Origin: Streptomyces sp. Ru71
GTDB taxonomy: Bacteria > Actinomycetota > Actinomycetes > Streptomycetales > Streptomycetaceae
Length of the DNA stretch: 64,000 bases
NCBI RefSeq assembly: GCF_002920535.1
Contig: NZ_PQSS01000028.1
Span: 1-64,000 of the forward strand
Reading direction: 5' to 3'
Below the pieces are notes generated by a model, which saw only the letters and a list, made by a program, of their open reading frames with translations, did no database searches and had not been told where the DNA came from. The translations under genes and the position numbers were made by a program. Of the stretch, positions 48,841 through 57,697 are shown piece by piece (position 1 is the first letter of the stretch; the number at the start of each line of letters is the position of its first letter).

Positions 48841-51800
48841 TCAGCCCGCCAGGCAGGACGGCCCGAGCAGCACCTTCAGGTCGCCGAAGAGGGCCGGGTC
48901 CGGCTTGACCCGGTGCCGGTCCAGGCGCAGCACGGTCGTCTTGGTCGGGCCCTGGAGCTTGATCCGGACCTCGCTGTCGCCCTTGTGGTGGCTGAGGATC
49001 TCACCGAGCCGGCTGACCATGGGCGGGGTGACCCTGGTGGCCGGGATGGTGAGGACCACGGGCGCGTTGGTGCCCGCGTTGGACAGGTCGGGAACCATCA
49101 GCTCCATGGCGACCAGCCGCGGCACGTCCTCCCGCTTGTCGAGCCGGCCCTTGACGAACACCACGGCGTCCTCGACGAGTTGGGTGGACACCAGCTGGTA
49201 GGTCGCCGGGAAGAACATGCACTCGATGGAGCCCGCGAGGTCCTCCACGGTGGCGATGGCCCAGGCGTTGCCCTGCTTGGTCATCTTGCGCTGCAGGCCG
49301 GAGATGATGCCGCCGATGGTCACGACCGCGCCGTCGGCGTGCTCACCGCCGGTGAGCTGGGAGATGCCCGCGTCGGCCTTGTCGGACAGGATGTGCTCCA
49401 GGCCGAACAGCGGGTGGTCGGAGACGTACAGACCGAGCATCTCCCGCTCCTGGGCGAGGAGGTAGGTCTTGTCCCACTCCTCGTCCGTGAACTGCACGTC
49501 GAGTCCAAAGCCCGGTTCGCTGGACGTCTCCTCGCCCATGCCGCCGAAGAGGTCGAACTGGCCCTCGGCCTCCTTGCGCTTGACCGCGACCACGTTGTCG
49601 ATCATCGGCTCGTACTGGGCCATGAGCCCCTTGCGGGTGTGGCCCATCTCGTCGAAGGCGCCGGCCTTGATCAGCGATTCGGTGGTGCGCTTGTTGCAGA
49701 CGACCGCGTCGACCTTGTCGAGGTAGTCGGGGAAGGAGGTGTACTTCCCCTTGGCCTTGCGGCACTTGATGATCGACTCGACGACGTTGGTGCCGACGTT
49801 GCGGACGGCGGACAGGCCGAAGAGGATCACGTCGTCGCCCTGGGCGGCGAAGTTCGCCTCGGACTCGTTGACGTTCGGCGGGAGCACCTTGATGCCCATG
49901 CGGCGGCACTCGTTGAGGTAGACGGCCGACTTGTCCTTGTCGTCCTTGACCGAGGTGAGCAGCGCGGCCATGTACTCGGCCGGGTGGTTCGCCTTGAGGT
50001 AGGCGGTCCAGTAGGAGACCAGGCCGTACGCGGCGGAGTGCGCCTTGTTGAACGCGTAGCCGGCGAAGGGCACCAGCACGTCCCACAGCGCCTGGATCGC
50101 CTCGTCGCTGTAGCCGTTCTTGCGGGCGCCGGCCTGGAAGATGACGAAGTTCTTCTCCAGCTCCTCCGGCTTCTTCTTGCCCATCACGCGGCGGAGGATG
50201 TCGGCCTCGCCGAGCGAGTAGCCGGCGATGATCTGGGCGGCCTTCTGCACCTGCTCCTGGTAGACGATCAGGCCGTAGGTGACGTCCAGGACCTCCTTGA
50301 GCGGCTCCTCCAGCTCCGGGTGGATCGGCGTGATCTCCTGCTGCCCGTTCTTGCGCAGCGCGTAGTTGGTGTGGGAGTTCATGCCCATCGGGCCCGGGCG
50401 GTACAGGGCCGACACGGCGGAGATGTCTTCGAAGTTGTCCGGCTTCATCAGCCGCAGCAGCGAGCGCATGGGCCCGCCGTCGAACTGGAAGACGCCGAGG
50501 GTGTCGCCGCGCTGGAGCAGCTCGAAGGTCGTCGGGTCGTCGAGCGGGAGGCTCAGGAGATCGATGTCGATCCCCTTGTTCGCCTTCACCATCTTGACGG
50601 CGTCGTCCATGATCGTGAGGTTGCGCAGGCCCAGGAAGTCCATCTTCAGCAGGCCGAGCGACTCACAGCTCGGGTAGTCCCACTGCGTGATGGTCACGCC
50701 GTCGGTGTGCCTCACCCAGACCGGGACGTGCTCGGTGATGGTCTCGCTGGACATGATCACGCCGGCCGCGTGCACACCCATCTGCCGGACCAGGCCCTCC
50801 ACGCCGCGCGCGGTGTCGATGACCTTCTTCACGTCCGGCTCGTTCTCGTACATCGAGCGGACCTCGCCGGCCTCCGAGTAGCGCGGGTGGCTGGGGTCGG
50901 TGATGCCGGACAGCGGGATGCCCTTGCCGAGGACGTCGGCGGGCATGGCCTTGGTGATGCGGTCGCCCATCGCGTACGGGTAGCCCAGCACGCGCGCGGA
51001 GTCCTTGATCGCGTTCTTGGCCTTGATGGTGCCGTAGGTGCCGATCATGGCGACCTTGTCGGCGCCGTACTTCTCGGTCACGTACCGGATCACCTCGACG
51101 CGCCGGCGCTCGTCGAAGTCGATGTCGACATCGGGCATGGAGATGCGCTCGGGGTTGAGGAACCGCTCGAAGATCAGGCCGTGCGGGATCGGGTCGAGGT
51201 CGGTGATGCCCATGGCGTAGGCGACGATCGAGCCGGCCGCGGAGCCTCGGCCGGGGCCGACCGCGATGCCCTGCTTCTTGGCCCACATGATGAAGTCGGC
51301 GACCACGAGGAAGTAGCCGGGGAAGCCCATCGAGATGATGGTGTCCATCTCGTAGTCGGCCTGCTTCTGGCGGTCCTCGGGGATGCCGTCCGGGTAGCGG
51401 CGCTCCATGCCGCGGCGGACCTCCTCCTTGAACCAGGTGACCTCGGTGTAGCCCTCCGGGATGTCGAACTTCGGCATGAGGTCGCGCTTTTCGAACATGC
51501 CGGTGGTGTCGACCATCTCGGCGACCAGGAGCGTGTTGGCGCAGCCCTCCTGCCAGGCGTCCGAGGAGTCGATGGCGTACATCTCGTCCGTGGACTTCAG
51601 GTAGTAGCCGGTGCCGTCGAACTTGAAGCGGTCCGGGTCGGAGAGGTTCTTGCCGGTCTGGATGCACAGCAGCGCGTCGTGGGCGCCGGCCTCGTGCGCG
51701 TAGGTGTAGTGCGAGTCGTTGGTGACCAGCGGAGGGATGCCGAGCTTCTTGCCGATCTCCAGCAGGCCGTCGCGGACCCGGCGCTCGATCTCGATGCCGT

Positions 51801-52380
51801 GGTCCATCAGCTCCAGGAAGTAGCGGTCCTTGCCGAAGATGTCCTGGTAGTCGGCCGCCGCCTTGAGGGCCTCGTCGAAGTGGCCGAGGCGCAGCCGGGT
51901 CTGCACCTCGCCGGAGGGGCAGCCGGTGGAGGCGACGATGCCCTCGGACCACTGGGCGATGGTCTCCTTGTCCATCCGGGGCCACTTCTGCAGCCAGCCC
52001 TCGGCGTAGGCGTCGGAGGAGAGCCGGAAGAGGTTGTGCAGGCCGGTCTTGTTCACGGCCCACATCGTCTTGTGGGTGTAGCCACCCGAACCGGAGACGT
52101 CGTCCCGCTTCTGGTGCGGCTGGCCCCAGAGGATCTTGCGCTTGTTGCGCCGGGACTCGGGGGCGACATACGCCTCGATCCCGATGATCGGGGTGATTCC
52201 GGCCTTCTTCGCGGAGTGGAAGAAGTCGTACGCGCCGTGCAGGTTGCCGTGGTCGGACATGGCGATGTGCGTCATGCCCATCTCGTTGCACGCGTTGAAC
52301 ATGTCCTTCAGCCGCGCGGCACCGTCCAGCAGCGAGTACTGGGTGTGGACGTGCAGGTGCGTGAACGGCGGCTTCGACAC
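48841..52380 (-). CDS. dnaE: DNA polymerase III alpha subunit
   Basis: 1179 residues from GTG 52380, with GGAGGG six bases upstream. The N-terminal PHP domain keeps its metal-binding pattern (THLHVHTQYSLLDG, MSDHGNLHGAYDF). The polymerase palm has GPGRGSAAGSIVAYAMGITD and the catalytic aspartates in ISMPDVDIDFDERRR. The C-terminal OB fold lies around VVTIGGIISGLQRKMTKQG. It is the replicative, DnaE1-type polymerase. It is divergent from the DUF2252 gene and forms its own unit. Confidence 0.97.
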   Translation of the reverse strand: MSKPPFTHLHVHTQYSLLDGAARLKDMFNACNEMGMTHIAMSDHGNLHGAYDFFHSAKKAGITPIIGIEAYVAPESRRNKRKILWGQPHQKRDDVSGSGGYTHKTMWAVNKTGLHNLFRLSSDAYAEGWLQKWPRMDKETIAQWSEGIVASTGCPSGEVQTRLRLGHFDEALKAAADYQDIFGKDRYFLELMDHGIEIERRVRDGLLEIGKKLGIPPLVTNDSHYTYAHEAGAHDALLCIQTGKNLSDPDRFKFDGTGYYLKSTDEMYAIDSSDAWQEGCANTLLVAEMVDTTGMFEKRDLMPKFDIPEGYTEVTWFKEEVRRGMERRYPDGIPEDRQKQADYEMDTIISMGFPGYFLVVADFIMWAKKQGIAVGPGRGSAAGSIVAYAMGITDLDPIPHGLIFERFLNPERISMPDVDIDFDERRRVEVIRYVTEKYGADKVAMIGTYGTIKAKNAIKDSARVLGYPYAMGDRITKAMPADVLGKGIPLSGITDPSHPRYSEAGEVRSMYENEPDVKKVIDTARGVEGLVRQMGVHAAGVIMSSETITEHVPVWVRHTDGVTITQWDYPSCESLGLLKMDFLGLRNLTIMDDAVKMVKANKGIDIDLLSLPLDDPTTFELLQRGDTLGVFQFDGGPMRSLLRLMKPDNFEDISAVSALYRPGPMGMNSHTNYALRKNGQQEITPIHPELEEPLKEVLDVTYGLIVYQEQVQKAAQIIAGYSLGEADILRRVMGKKKPEELEKNFVIFQAGARKNGYSDEAIQALWDVLVPFAGYAFNKAHSAAYGLVSYWTAYLKANHPAEYMAALLTSVKDDKDKSAVYLNECRRMGIKVLPPNVNESEANFAAQGDDVILFGLSAVRNVGTNVVESIIKCRKAKGKYTSFPDYLDKVDAVVCNKRTTESLIKAGAFDEMGHTRKGLMAQYEPMIDNVVAVKRKEAEGQFDLFGGMGEETSSEPGFGLDVQFTDEEWDKTYLLAQEREMLGLYVSDHPLFGLEHILSDKADAGISQLTGGEHADGAVVTIGGIISGLQRKMTKQGNAWAIATVEDLAGSIECMFFPATYQLVSTQLVEDAVVFVKGRLDKREDVPRLVAMELMVPDLSNAGTNAPVVLTIPATRVTPPMVSRLGEILSHHKGDSEVRIKLQGPTKTTVLRLDRHRVKPDPALFGDLKVLLGPSCLAG

Positions 52381-52616
52381 TGTGTGCCCTCCGGTGGAAA
52401 CACTCGGCGACGGATCGGCGGACGGTTGGGGATTCAGCGTCGAAGTCTATGCCTCGGGACTGACACTGGAGATGATTACTGCCGCGCGAAGCGCGCCGAT
52501 GAGGGGCGGCGGCCGGGTGACGGGCGGGCGGGCACTCGGGCGTACCTTCATCCGTTGGAAGCGGCAGAGACGCTTCGCACACCCACTGCACCACCTGCAC
52601 CAGGAGGCACCCAGCG

Positions 52617-53963
52617 ATGTCGGCATCCCAGCTCAACGGCGAGCAGCGCGGCGAGGAGATCCTCGCCGTCTTCGACACCGCCTTCGGCGAGCTCCTGGCC
52701 GCCGACCCGGCCGCGTTCCGGGTGAAGTTCCGCAAGATGGCGGCCTCGGCGTTCGCGTTCTACCGGGGGACGGCGTGCCTCTTCTACCACGACCTCGACG
52801 CCGAGGGCACCGGGACCGGTGAGCGGATACTCAGCGGGCCCTACCTCGACGAGCGCACCTCGCGCGTGTGGATCCACGGCGATCTGCACGCGGAGAACTT
52901 CGGCACCTACATGGACGCCAACGGTCGGCTGATCTTCAACGTCAACGACTTCGACGAGGCCTACGTCGGCCCCTTCACCTGGGACCTGAAGCGCTTCTCC
53001 GCCTCCATCGCCCTCATCGGGTACGCGAAGGCGCTCAGTGACGAGCAGATCACGGAGCTGGTGCGGATCTACGCGGGCGCCTACCGCGAGCGCATCCACG
53101 CCCTGGCCACGGGCGCCAAGAGCGACGAGGTGCCGCCGTTCACGCTGGACACCGCGCAGGGCCCGCTGCTGGACGCGCTGCGCGACGCCCGCTCGCTGAC
53201 CCGGTTCGGGCTGCTGGAGTCGATGACCGAGATCCGCGACTTCGAGCGCCGCTTCGCCTCCGGCGGCGGCGCCATCGAGCTGGACGCCGCCACCCGCTAC
53301 AAGGTGCTGGCCGCCTTCGACGGCTATCTGGAGACGCTGCCGGAGACCTCCCTGGCCCGCCCGGACTCCTACCGGGTCAAGGACGTCGTGGGCCGGCGCG
53401 GGATCGGCATCGGCTCGGCCGGTCTGCCGTCGTACAACATCCTGCTGGAGGGGCACAGCGACGCCCTGGAGAACGACGTCGTGATCTACATCAAGCAGGC
53501 CCAGACCCCGGCCGTCTCGCGGCACATCACCGACCCGGCGATCCGCGACTACTTCCAGCACGAGGGCCACCGCACGGTCATCTCGCAGCGCGCCCTGCAG
53601 GCGCACGCCGACCCGTGGCTGGGCTGGACCGAGCTGGACGGCGCCGGACAGCTGGTCGCCGAGGTCTCGCCGTACGCGGTCGACCTGGACTGGGGCGACA
53701 TCGACGACCCGGAGGAGATCGCGAGCGTCGTCGCGGACCTCGGCCGGGCCACCGCCACGATGCACGCGGCCGCCGACGACACCTCGGGCGAGTCGCTGGT
53801 GCCGTTCTCCACCGAGCGGGCCATCGACGCGGCGATCGCCGCCGACGAGGAGGACTTCGGCCCGCTGCTGGTGGACTTCGCGCACAGCTACGGCGCACGC
53901 GCCCGTGCCGACCACCAGATCTTCGTCGACCTGTTCCGCAACGGCCGGATTCCGGGGCTGTGA
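52617..53963 (+). CDS. DUF2252 protein, kinase-like fold
   Basis: 448 residues with GGAGG before the ATG. The conserved segments are KFRKMAASAFAFYRGTACLFYHDL, RVWIHGDLHAENFGTYMDA and LIFNVNDFDEAYVGPFTWDLKR. The last two resemble the catalytic loop (HxDxxxxN) and metal-binding D of aminoglycoside-phosphotransferase-like kinases. The function is unknown; phosphorylation of a small molecule is a guess. It is followed by a small hairpin and is divergent from dnaE. Confidence 0.87.
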   Translation: MSASQLNGEQRGEEILAVFDTAFGELLAADPAAFRVKFRKMAASAFAFYRGTACLFYHDLDAEGTGTGERILSGPYLDERTSRVWIHGDLHAENFGTYMDANGRLIFNVNDFDEAYVGPFTWDLKRFSASIALIGYAKALSDEQITELVRIYAGAYRERIHALATGAKSDEVPPFTLDTAQGPLLDALRDARSLTRFGLLESMTEIRDFERRFASGGGAIELDAATRYKVLAAFDGYLETLPETSLARPDSYRVKDVVGRRGIGIGSAGLPSYNILLEGHSDALENDVVIYIKQAQTPAVSRHITDPAIRDYFQHEGHRTVISQRALQAHADPWLGWTELDGAGQLVAEVSPYAVDLDWGDIDDPEEIASVVADLGRATATMHAAADDTSGESLVPFSTERAIDAAIAADEEDFGPLLVDFAHSYGARARADHQIFVDLFRNGRIPGL

Positions 53964-53991
53964 GGGGCCCGCTGGGCGTGTGAGCTCTCAC

Positions 53992-54012
53992 AGGGACCCT
54001 TTAGGGGTCCCT
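53992..54012 (+). terminator. Hairpin after the DUF2252 gene
   Basis: AGGGACCC (53992-53999) pairs with GGGTCCCT (54005-54012) over a 5-nt loop, 28 nt after the stop codon. Confidence 0.7.
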
Positions 54013-54044
54013 TACCGGAGCTCGTGCCACACTCTTGAGTTGCT

Positions 54045-54737
54045 ATGGACATATCCGGGACCCACCTCAGAGCGCTGCGCGCGGCGTTGTTCACGGCACT
54101 GGTCGTGACGCTCAGCTCCGCGTCGCACGTGCTGCTGTCGCGGGTCCCGCTGCCCGCCGGCACGGTGGCCGTGGTCGCGGTGGCCGTGTTCGCGCTGGCC
54201 TACGCGCTGGCGGGCGGTGAGCGGCGCTTCGGCCGGATCGCCGCGCTGCTGATCCCGCTGGAGCTGGCCGCGGACACCCTGTTCACCACGGGGCAGCACC
54301 TCTGCTACGGCGCGGCGGGCGGCCCGGTCGCGGGCCCCTTGCGCTCGGTCGGCTGGGACGTGCTGTGCGGCAACCGCGCGAACGTGGGCACCCCGCTGGC
54401 CCGGATGACCGGCACGGACACCGACCGGCTCCCGGCGGTCCTCGCCCACGCCGACCCCGCCACCGCCTGGCTGCTGCTCGCCGCGCACGTGGGGGTCGGC
54501 CTGCTGGCCGCCGCCTGGCTGCGCCGGGGCGAGCGGGCCCTGGCCCAGCTGGTGCGGGCGGTGACCGCGACCACGTTCCGTCCGCTGCTGCTGGCCGTCG
54601 CCGCGGTGGCCGTCCGGCCGGGCGGCCCGGTCCGCCGGCTGCCGCGCCCCGTCCGCCGTACGGCCGCCGTCCGCGGCCCCCTGGTCGCGCACTCCCTGGG
54701 ACGACGCGGACCGCCCCGCCCGGTGGCGTTCGCCTGA
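54045..54737 (+). CDS. Integral membrane protein of unknown function
   Basis: 230 residues with about five membrane helices: LRAALFTALVVTLSSASHVL, AVVAVAVFALAYALAGGE, IAALLIPLELAADTLFTTG, AWLLLAAHVGVGLLAAAWL and FRPLLLAVAAVAV. An extracytoplasmic loop holds two cysteines (HLCYGAAG and DVLCGNRAN). The C-terminus is Arg/Pro-rich. No family is recognised. The next gene, a DsbA-like protein, follows after 106 nt and may be functionally linked to the exported cysteines. Confidence 0.75.
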   Translation: MDISGTHLRALRAALFTALVVTLSSASHVLLSRVPLPAGTVAVVAVAVFALAYALAGGERRFGRIAALLIPLELAADTLFTTGQHLCYGAAGGPVAGPLRSVGWDVLCGNRANVGTPLARMTGTDTDRLPAVLAHADPATAWLLLAAHVGVGLLAAAWLRRGERALAQLVRAVTATTFRPLLLAVAAVAVRPGGPVRRLPRPVRRTAAVRGPLVAHSLGRRGPPRPVAFA

Positions 54738-54843
54738 CCCTCGTGGCCGAACGGTCACGTCAGGCGCGCGCCCGAGCACCGGCAGTCCCCTTCCACTTCC
54801 CGCGCGCACGACGGCGCGCGCGTCATCCCCGGAGATCATCACC

Positions 54844-55656
54844 ATGAGCAAGCGGAACACCCAGGCGGCCAAGACGGCGGCGCGCGAGCGGCTGCGTGCC
54901 GAGCGCGAGCGTGAGGCCAAGCGGGCGAAGGTCAAGCGGCAGCTCACCGTCGCGGTGTCGGCCGTGGCCGTCCTCGCCGCGGCCGGCGGCATAGGCTACG
55001 CGGTCGTCCAGGCCAACAAGCCGGGCTACTGGGAGGCCGCCAAGGACGCCAAGCTCGTCAAGCCGGCCAACACCACCGGCACGGACGGCACCACCGTCGT
55101 CATCGGCAAGAGCAGCGCCGCCAAGACCCTGGTCATGTACGAGGACCCGCGCTGCCCGGTGTGCGCCTCGTTCGAGCAGGCCGTCGGCGGGAACGTCAAG
55201 AAGGACCTGGACCAGGGCAAGTACAAGATCCAGTTCGTCGGCGCCACCTTCCTCGACAAGGGTCTGGGCGGCGAGGGCTCCAAGAACGCGCTCAGCGCCC
55301 TGGGTGCCGCGCTCAACGTCAGCCCCGAGGCGTTCCTTGAGTACAAGACCGCGCTGTACTCGGTGAAGTACCACCCCAACGAGCGGGACGACAAGTTCAA
55401 GGACGACGCCTACCTGATCAAGATCGCCGACACCGTTCCGGCCCTGAAGGGCAACGCGGCCTTCCAGAAGGCCGTGAAGGACGGCACCTACGACCGGTGG
55501 GCGCTGGAGGAGTCGAAGGTCTTCGACAAGGACGGCATCGAGGGCACTCCGACCCTGAAGATGGACGGCAAGACGCTGACGGGCGCCGACGGCAAGAACG
55601 CGCCGATGACGGTGGACGAGTTCACCACCGCGATCGACAAGGCGCTCAAGGGCTGA
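54844..55656 (+). CDS. Membrane-anchored DsbA-like thioredoxin-fold protein (CPVC)
   Basis: 270 residues. A highly basic cytoplasmic N-terminus (SKRNTQAAKTAARERLRAER) precedes one membrane helix (about residues 34-56) and a thioredoxin_4/DsbA domain with C104-P-V-C107 in MYEDPRCPVCASFE and cis-Pro loop GTPTLKMDGK. It is a paralogue of the protein at 23709-24485 with the same architecture but a different active-site dipeptide, suggesting a different redox potential or partner. A strong terminator follows. Confidence 0.9.
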   Translation: MSKRNTQAAKTAARERLRAEREREAKRAKVKRQLTVAVSAVAVLAAAGGIGYAVVQANKPGYWEAAKDAKLVKPANTTGTDGTTVVIGKSSAAKTLVMYEDPRCPVCASFEQAVGGNVKKDLDQGKYKIQFVGATFLDKGLGGEGSKNALSALGAALNVSPEAFLEYKTALYSVKYHPNERDDKFKDDAYLIKIADTVPALKGNAAFQKAVKDGTYDRWALEESKVFDKDGIEGTPTLKMDGKTLTGADGKNAPMTVDEFTTAIDKALKG

Positions 55657-55701
55657 GCCGGTGCGCCGGGGCCGTCCCCGGCGCACCCCACCGGAAACCC
55701 A

Positions 55702-55735
55702 ACAGCGGGCGAACTTTTGCCGGTTCGCCCGCTGT
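55702..55735 (+). terminator. Hairpin after the CPVC protein gene
   Basis: ACAGCGGGCGAAC (55702-55714) and its perfect complement (55723-55735) form a 13-bp stem with an 8-nt loop containing TTTT, 45 nt after the stop. It ends just before the phoD promoter region. Confidence 0.85.
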
Positions 55736-55742
55736 GGCGCAT

Positions 55743-55764
55743 ACCGATCAGTAACCTGATCGGT
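55743..55764. promoter_or_regulatory. Palindrome overlapping the phoD start region
   Basis: ACCGATCA (55743-55750) and TGATCGGT (55757-55764) are perfect 8-bp arms around GTAACC. The -10 candidate TAACCT (55752-55757) lies at its centre, and the GTG start comes one base after it, so the transcript is probably leaderless. The site could be an operator or an initiation-region hairpin. Confidence 0.5.
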
Positions 55765-55765
55765 C

Positions 55766-57439
55766 GTGACCAGTCGATACAGAGCTGCTTCCGACCTCGC
55801 CCACGAGGCGAACTCCCTTGCCCCTCGCCGCCGTACGGTCGTCAAGGCCGCGGCGGCGACGGCTGTGCTGGCCGGCCCGCTGGCCGCCGCCCTGCCCGCC
55901 CGTGCCGCCTCCGCCGCGCCCGCCTTCCTGCACGGCGTGGCCTCCGGCGACCCGCTGCCCGACGGCATCCTGCTGTGGACCCGGGTGACACCCACCCCGG
56001 AGGCGATACCCGGCTCGGGGACCGGCCCGGACACCGAGGTCGAGTGGGTCGTCGCCACGGACCGGGCGCTGACGAGCATCGTCGCCAAGGGCTCGGTCAC
56101 CGCGACCGCCGCCTTGGACCACACGGTGAAGGCCGATGTGCGCGGCCTGAAACCGGCCACGGACTACTACTTCCGCTTCTCCGCCGGCGGCACCGACTCC
56201 CCCGTCGCCCGCACCCGCACCGCGCCCGCCGCCGACGCGGCCGTCGCGAACCTCCGTTTCGGTGTGGTCTCCTGCGCCAACTGGGAGGCCGGTCACTTCG
56301 CGGCGTACCGCCATCTCGCGGCCCGCTCCGACCTGGACGCCTGGCTGCACCTCGGCGACTACATCTACGAGTACGGCTCGGGCGAGTACGCGGCCCGCGG
56401 CACGGTCGTACGGCCGCACGCGCCCGCGCACGAGATCCTCACCCTCGCCGACTACCGGATCCGGCACGCGACGTACAAGACCGATCCCGATCTGCAGGCG
56501 CTGCACCTGCGGGCGCCGGTCGTGGCGATCTGGGACGACCACGAGTTCGCCGACAACGCCTGGTCGGGCGGCGCGAACAACCACACCGAGGGCGCCGAGG
56601 GCACCTGGGCGGCGCGTCAGGCCGCCGCCAAGCAGGCGTACTTCGAGTGGATGCCGGTGCGCCCGGCGCTCGCCGGCACCACCTACCGGCGGCTGCGCTT
56701 CGGCAAGCTGGCCGACCTGTCCCTGCTGGACCTGCGCTCCTTCCGCTCCCAGCAGGCGTCCACCGCCTCGGGCTCGGTGGACGACCCGGACCGCACGCTC
56801 ACCGGCCGGGCGCAACTGGACTGGCTCAAGGCGGGTCTGAAGGCCTCGGACACCACCTGGCGGCTGGTCGGCAACTCGGTGATGATCTCGCCGTTCGCCA
56901 TCGGCTCGCTCTCGGCGGACCTGCTCAAGCCCCTGGCCAAGCTGCTCGGGCTGCCGCAGGAGGGGATCGCCCTCAACACCGACCAGTGGGACGGCTACAC
57001 GGACGACCGGCGCGAACTGCTGGCCCATCTGCGCGCCAACGCCATCCGCAACACCGTCTTCCTGACCGGCGACATCCACATGGCCTGGGCCAACGACGTG
57101 CCGGTGGACGCGGGGACGTACCCGCTGTCCCCGTCGGCCGCCACGGAGTTCGTGGTCACCTCCGTGACGTCCGACAACCTCGACGACATCGTGAAGGCGC
57201 CGGAGGGCACGATCTCCGCGATCACCTCGCCGGTCATCCGCGCCGCCAACCGGCACGTCCACTGGGTCGACACCGACCGGCACGGCTACGGCGTGCTGGA
57301 CCTGACCGGCGACCGGGCGCAGATGGACTACTACGTGCTCTCCGACCGCACCGACCCGGACGCGACGTCCTCCTGGGTCCGCTCCTACCGCACCCGCAGC
57401 GGCACGCAGAAGGTCGAGCGCACCTACGACCCTGTGTGA
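55766..57439 (+). CDS. phoD: PhoD-type alkaline phosphatase/phosphodiesterase, Tat-exported
   Basis: 557 residues from GTG 55766. The N-terminus carries RRRTVVKAAAATAVLAGPLA, a twin-arginine signal with AxA cleavage near residue 48. The PhoD_N domain (FLHGVASGDPLPDGILLWTRV) precedes the metallophosphatase core: HLGDYIYEYG, IWDDHEFADNAW, GNSVMISPF and FLTGDIHMAWAND. It releases phosphate from extracellular esters. PhoR-PhoP control is usual for such genes; I see only one weak GTTCGCC half-site upstream. Confidence 0.93.
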   Translation: MTSRYRAASDLAHEANSLAPRRRTVVKAAAATAVLAGPLAAALPARAASAAPAFLHGVASGDPLPDGILLWTRVTPTPEAIPGSGTGPDTEVEWVVATDRALTSIVAKGSVTATAALDHTVKADVRGLKPATDYYFRFSAGGTDSPVARTRTAPAADAAVANLRFGVVSCANWEAGHFAAYRHLAARSDLDAWLHLGDYIYEYGSGEYAARGTVVRPHAPAHEILTLADYRIRHATYKTDPDLQALHLRAPVVAIWDDHEFADNAWSGGANNHTEGAEGTWAARQAAAKQAYFEWMPVRPALAGTTYRRLRFGKLADLSLLDLRSFRSQQASTASGSVDDPDRTLTGRAQLDWLKAGLKASDTTWRLVGNSVMISPFAIGSLSADLLKPLAKLLGLPQEGIALNTDQWDGYTDDRRELLAHLRANAIRNTVFLTGDIHMAWANDVPVDAGTYPLSPSAATEFVVTSVTSDNLDDIVKAPEGTISAITSPVIRAANRHVHWVDTDRHGYGVLDLTGDRAQMDYYVLSDRTDPDATSSWVRSYRTRSGTQKVERTYDPV

Positions 57440-57515
57440 CAGCCGTGAGCGAGGGTCGATTTTCAGCCAACCCAACGACTTCATTGAACGGCTGACTTTC
57501 CAACCCCCGTGCCGA

Positions 57516-57558
57516 GTGGGTGGTGTGATCCGCAGTCGAATCCGGACACACCACCCAC
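57516..57558 (+). terminator. Long hairpin after phoD
   Basis: GTGGGTGGTGTG (57516-57527) and CACACCACCCAC (57547-57558) are perfect 12-bp arms; TCCG/CGGA inside extends the stem past one bulged A. It lies in the 258-nt gap between phoD and the metalloprotease gene, which has no other gene. Confidence 0.82.
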
Positions 57559-57697
57559 CCCCGTACAGGGGTATCCCTATGAGCCGATCTGGCCTGATCA
57601 CTGCTCTTCGAGCTTGGTCATGTGCACGTAATCTCCGGGCCACGGCACAGGAAACCCCCCTGCGCCGCAACCCCACCGCCTCCACCAGGAGACACCC

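Noticed and set aside
48832..52725. A 1297-codon open frame antisense to dnaE
   Set aside because: Same cause; the composition is Val/Leu/Asp/His-rich with no domain, and dnaE motifs are complete on the other strand.
55715..55745. PHO box for phoD
   Set aside because: Only one GTTCGCC half-site is present, inside the upstream terminator stem; the next 11-nt repeat does not match GTTCACC, so I do not call it.
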